Positions 5,407-5,746 of a stretch of 5,746 nucleotides of DNA are shown here, in pieces. Positions within the stretch are counted from its first letter, which is position 1, and each line of letters opens with the position of its first letter. The stretch lies in the NCBI GenBank assembly GCA_009699565.1, contig WLNX01000116.1:1-5746 (forward strand), given 5' to 3'. Under the pieces are notes generated by a model, which made no database searches, was not told where the DNA came from, and saw only the letters and a program-made list of their open reading frames with translations. Both the position numbers and the translations under genes were made by a program. The DNA is from Actinomycetota bacterium. Its GTDB lineage: Bacteria > Actinomycetota > Thermoleophilia > Solirubrobacterales > Solirubrobacteraceae.

Positions 5407-5746
5407 GCCGGCCGCCAACCAGCGCTCGGCGTTGAAGTCATGGATGTCGCGCAGGACCTCCTCGATCCCGAAGGTGAGTTGCCACTGCGGATAGTCGCGC
5501 TTGAAGGCGTCAAGGTCGCTCACCCACCACATGTGGTCGCCGATGCGCGCCTCGTCGGAGAGCGACCATTCGAGCTCGCGGCCTGCGATGCGCTGGCAGA
5601 TATCGATCGCTTCGAGCATCGAGACGTTTGACTCGCGCCCGCCTCCAAGGTTGTAAACCGCTCCGATCGCGGGCCGCTGGCGGAACTCGTCGAAGGCGTG
5701 GACCACGTCGTGGGCGTGGATGTTGTCGCGGACTTGCTTGCCCTTA
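5395..5746 (-). CDS. NAD-dependent sugar-nucleotide epimerase, C-terminal part (5' end outside window)
   Basis: The frame is open to the window edge, giving about 116 C-terminal residues of an extended-SDR epimerase. The NAD-binding half and the catalytic Tyr/Lys are not in the window. What is present matches the C-terminal substrate domain of CDP-paratose/tyvelose 2-epimerases: GKQVRDNIHAHDVVHAF, then AVYNLGGGRESNVSMLEAI, then a (D)EARIGDHMWWVSDLDAFK block and a final YPQWQLTFGIEEVLRDI. The GTG at 5706 is internal, because GKQVRDNIH is conserved upstream of it. Its TGA shares bases with the ATG of the GT2 gene (ATGA, 5398-5395), so it is the upstream member of that operon. It is clearly related to the complete epimerase on the plus strand but reads closer to the classical family text. 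It probably supplies the NDP-sugar used by the GT2 enzyme, which is inference. Confidence 0.88.
   Translation of the reverse strand, partial: KGKQVRDNIHAHDVVHAFDEFRQRPAIGAVYNLGGGRESNVSMLEAIDICQRIAGRELEWSLSDEARIGDHMWWVSDLDAFKRDYPQWQLTFGIEEVLRDIHDFNAERWLAAGGAQ

Overview
The window is gene-dense, GC-rich bacterial chromosome with strong G/C bias at third codon positions. Three things suggest a high-GC actinobacterium, perhaps of the Thermoleophilia/Solirubrobacterales type: the Lon wording (VATGLAVTGAGGDVLFVEA), putative TANNNT -10 boxes exactly 7 nt before GTG codons, and a polytopic FDEWDF/HNGH membrane protein. This is an inference from sequence style and was not checked against any database.

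Layout. Plus strand: the 3' end of a lon protease gene (2-808), a class I SAM methyltransferase (847-1587), a roughly 300-bp interval holding a doubtful two-helix membrane mini-protein (frame open to 1838), and a complete NAD-dependent sugar-nucleotide epimerase of the CDP-paratose/tyvelose 2-epimerase type (1921-2994). Minus strand, reading towards the first block: the C-terminal part of a second epimerase of the same type (5746-5395, entering from outside the window), a family 2 glycosyltransferase of the dolichol-phosphate-mannose-synthase type (5398-4637), and a large multi-pass GT-C-like membrane protein (4653-2995). The two blocks converge with stop codons directly abutting (TGA|TTA at 2994/2995). 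No RNA genes, CRISPR arrays, insertion sequences or other mobile elements were seen.

How the genes may work together. The minus-strand genes are translationally coupled (4-nt and 17-nt overlaps) and read as a compact cell-surface glycan module. The epimerase would supply an NDP-sugar, the GT2 enzyme would load a sugar onto polyprenyl phosphate at the inner membrane face, and the GT-C-like protein would transfer it outside. The plus-strand epimerase and methyltransferase could modify the same or a related sugar or lipid-linked intermediate. Each family assignment rests on visible motifs. The pathway and the sugar identity are inference. Lon is a housekeeping protease and probably only a neighbour.
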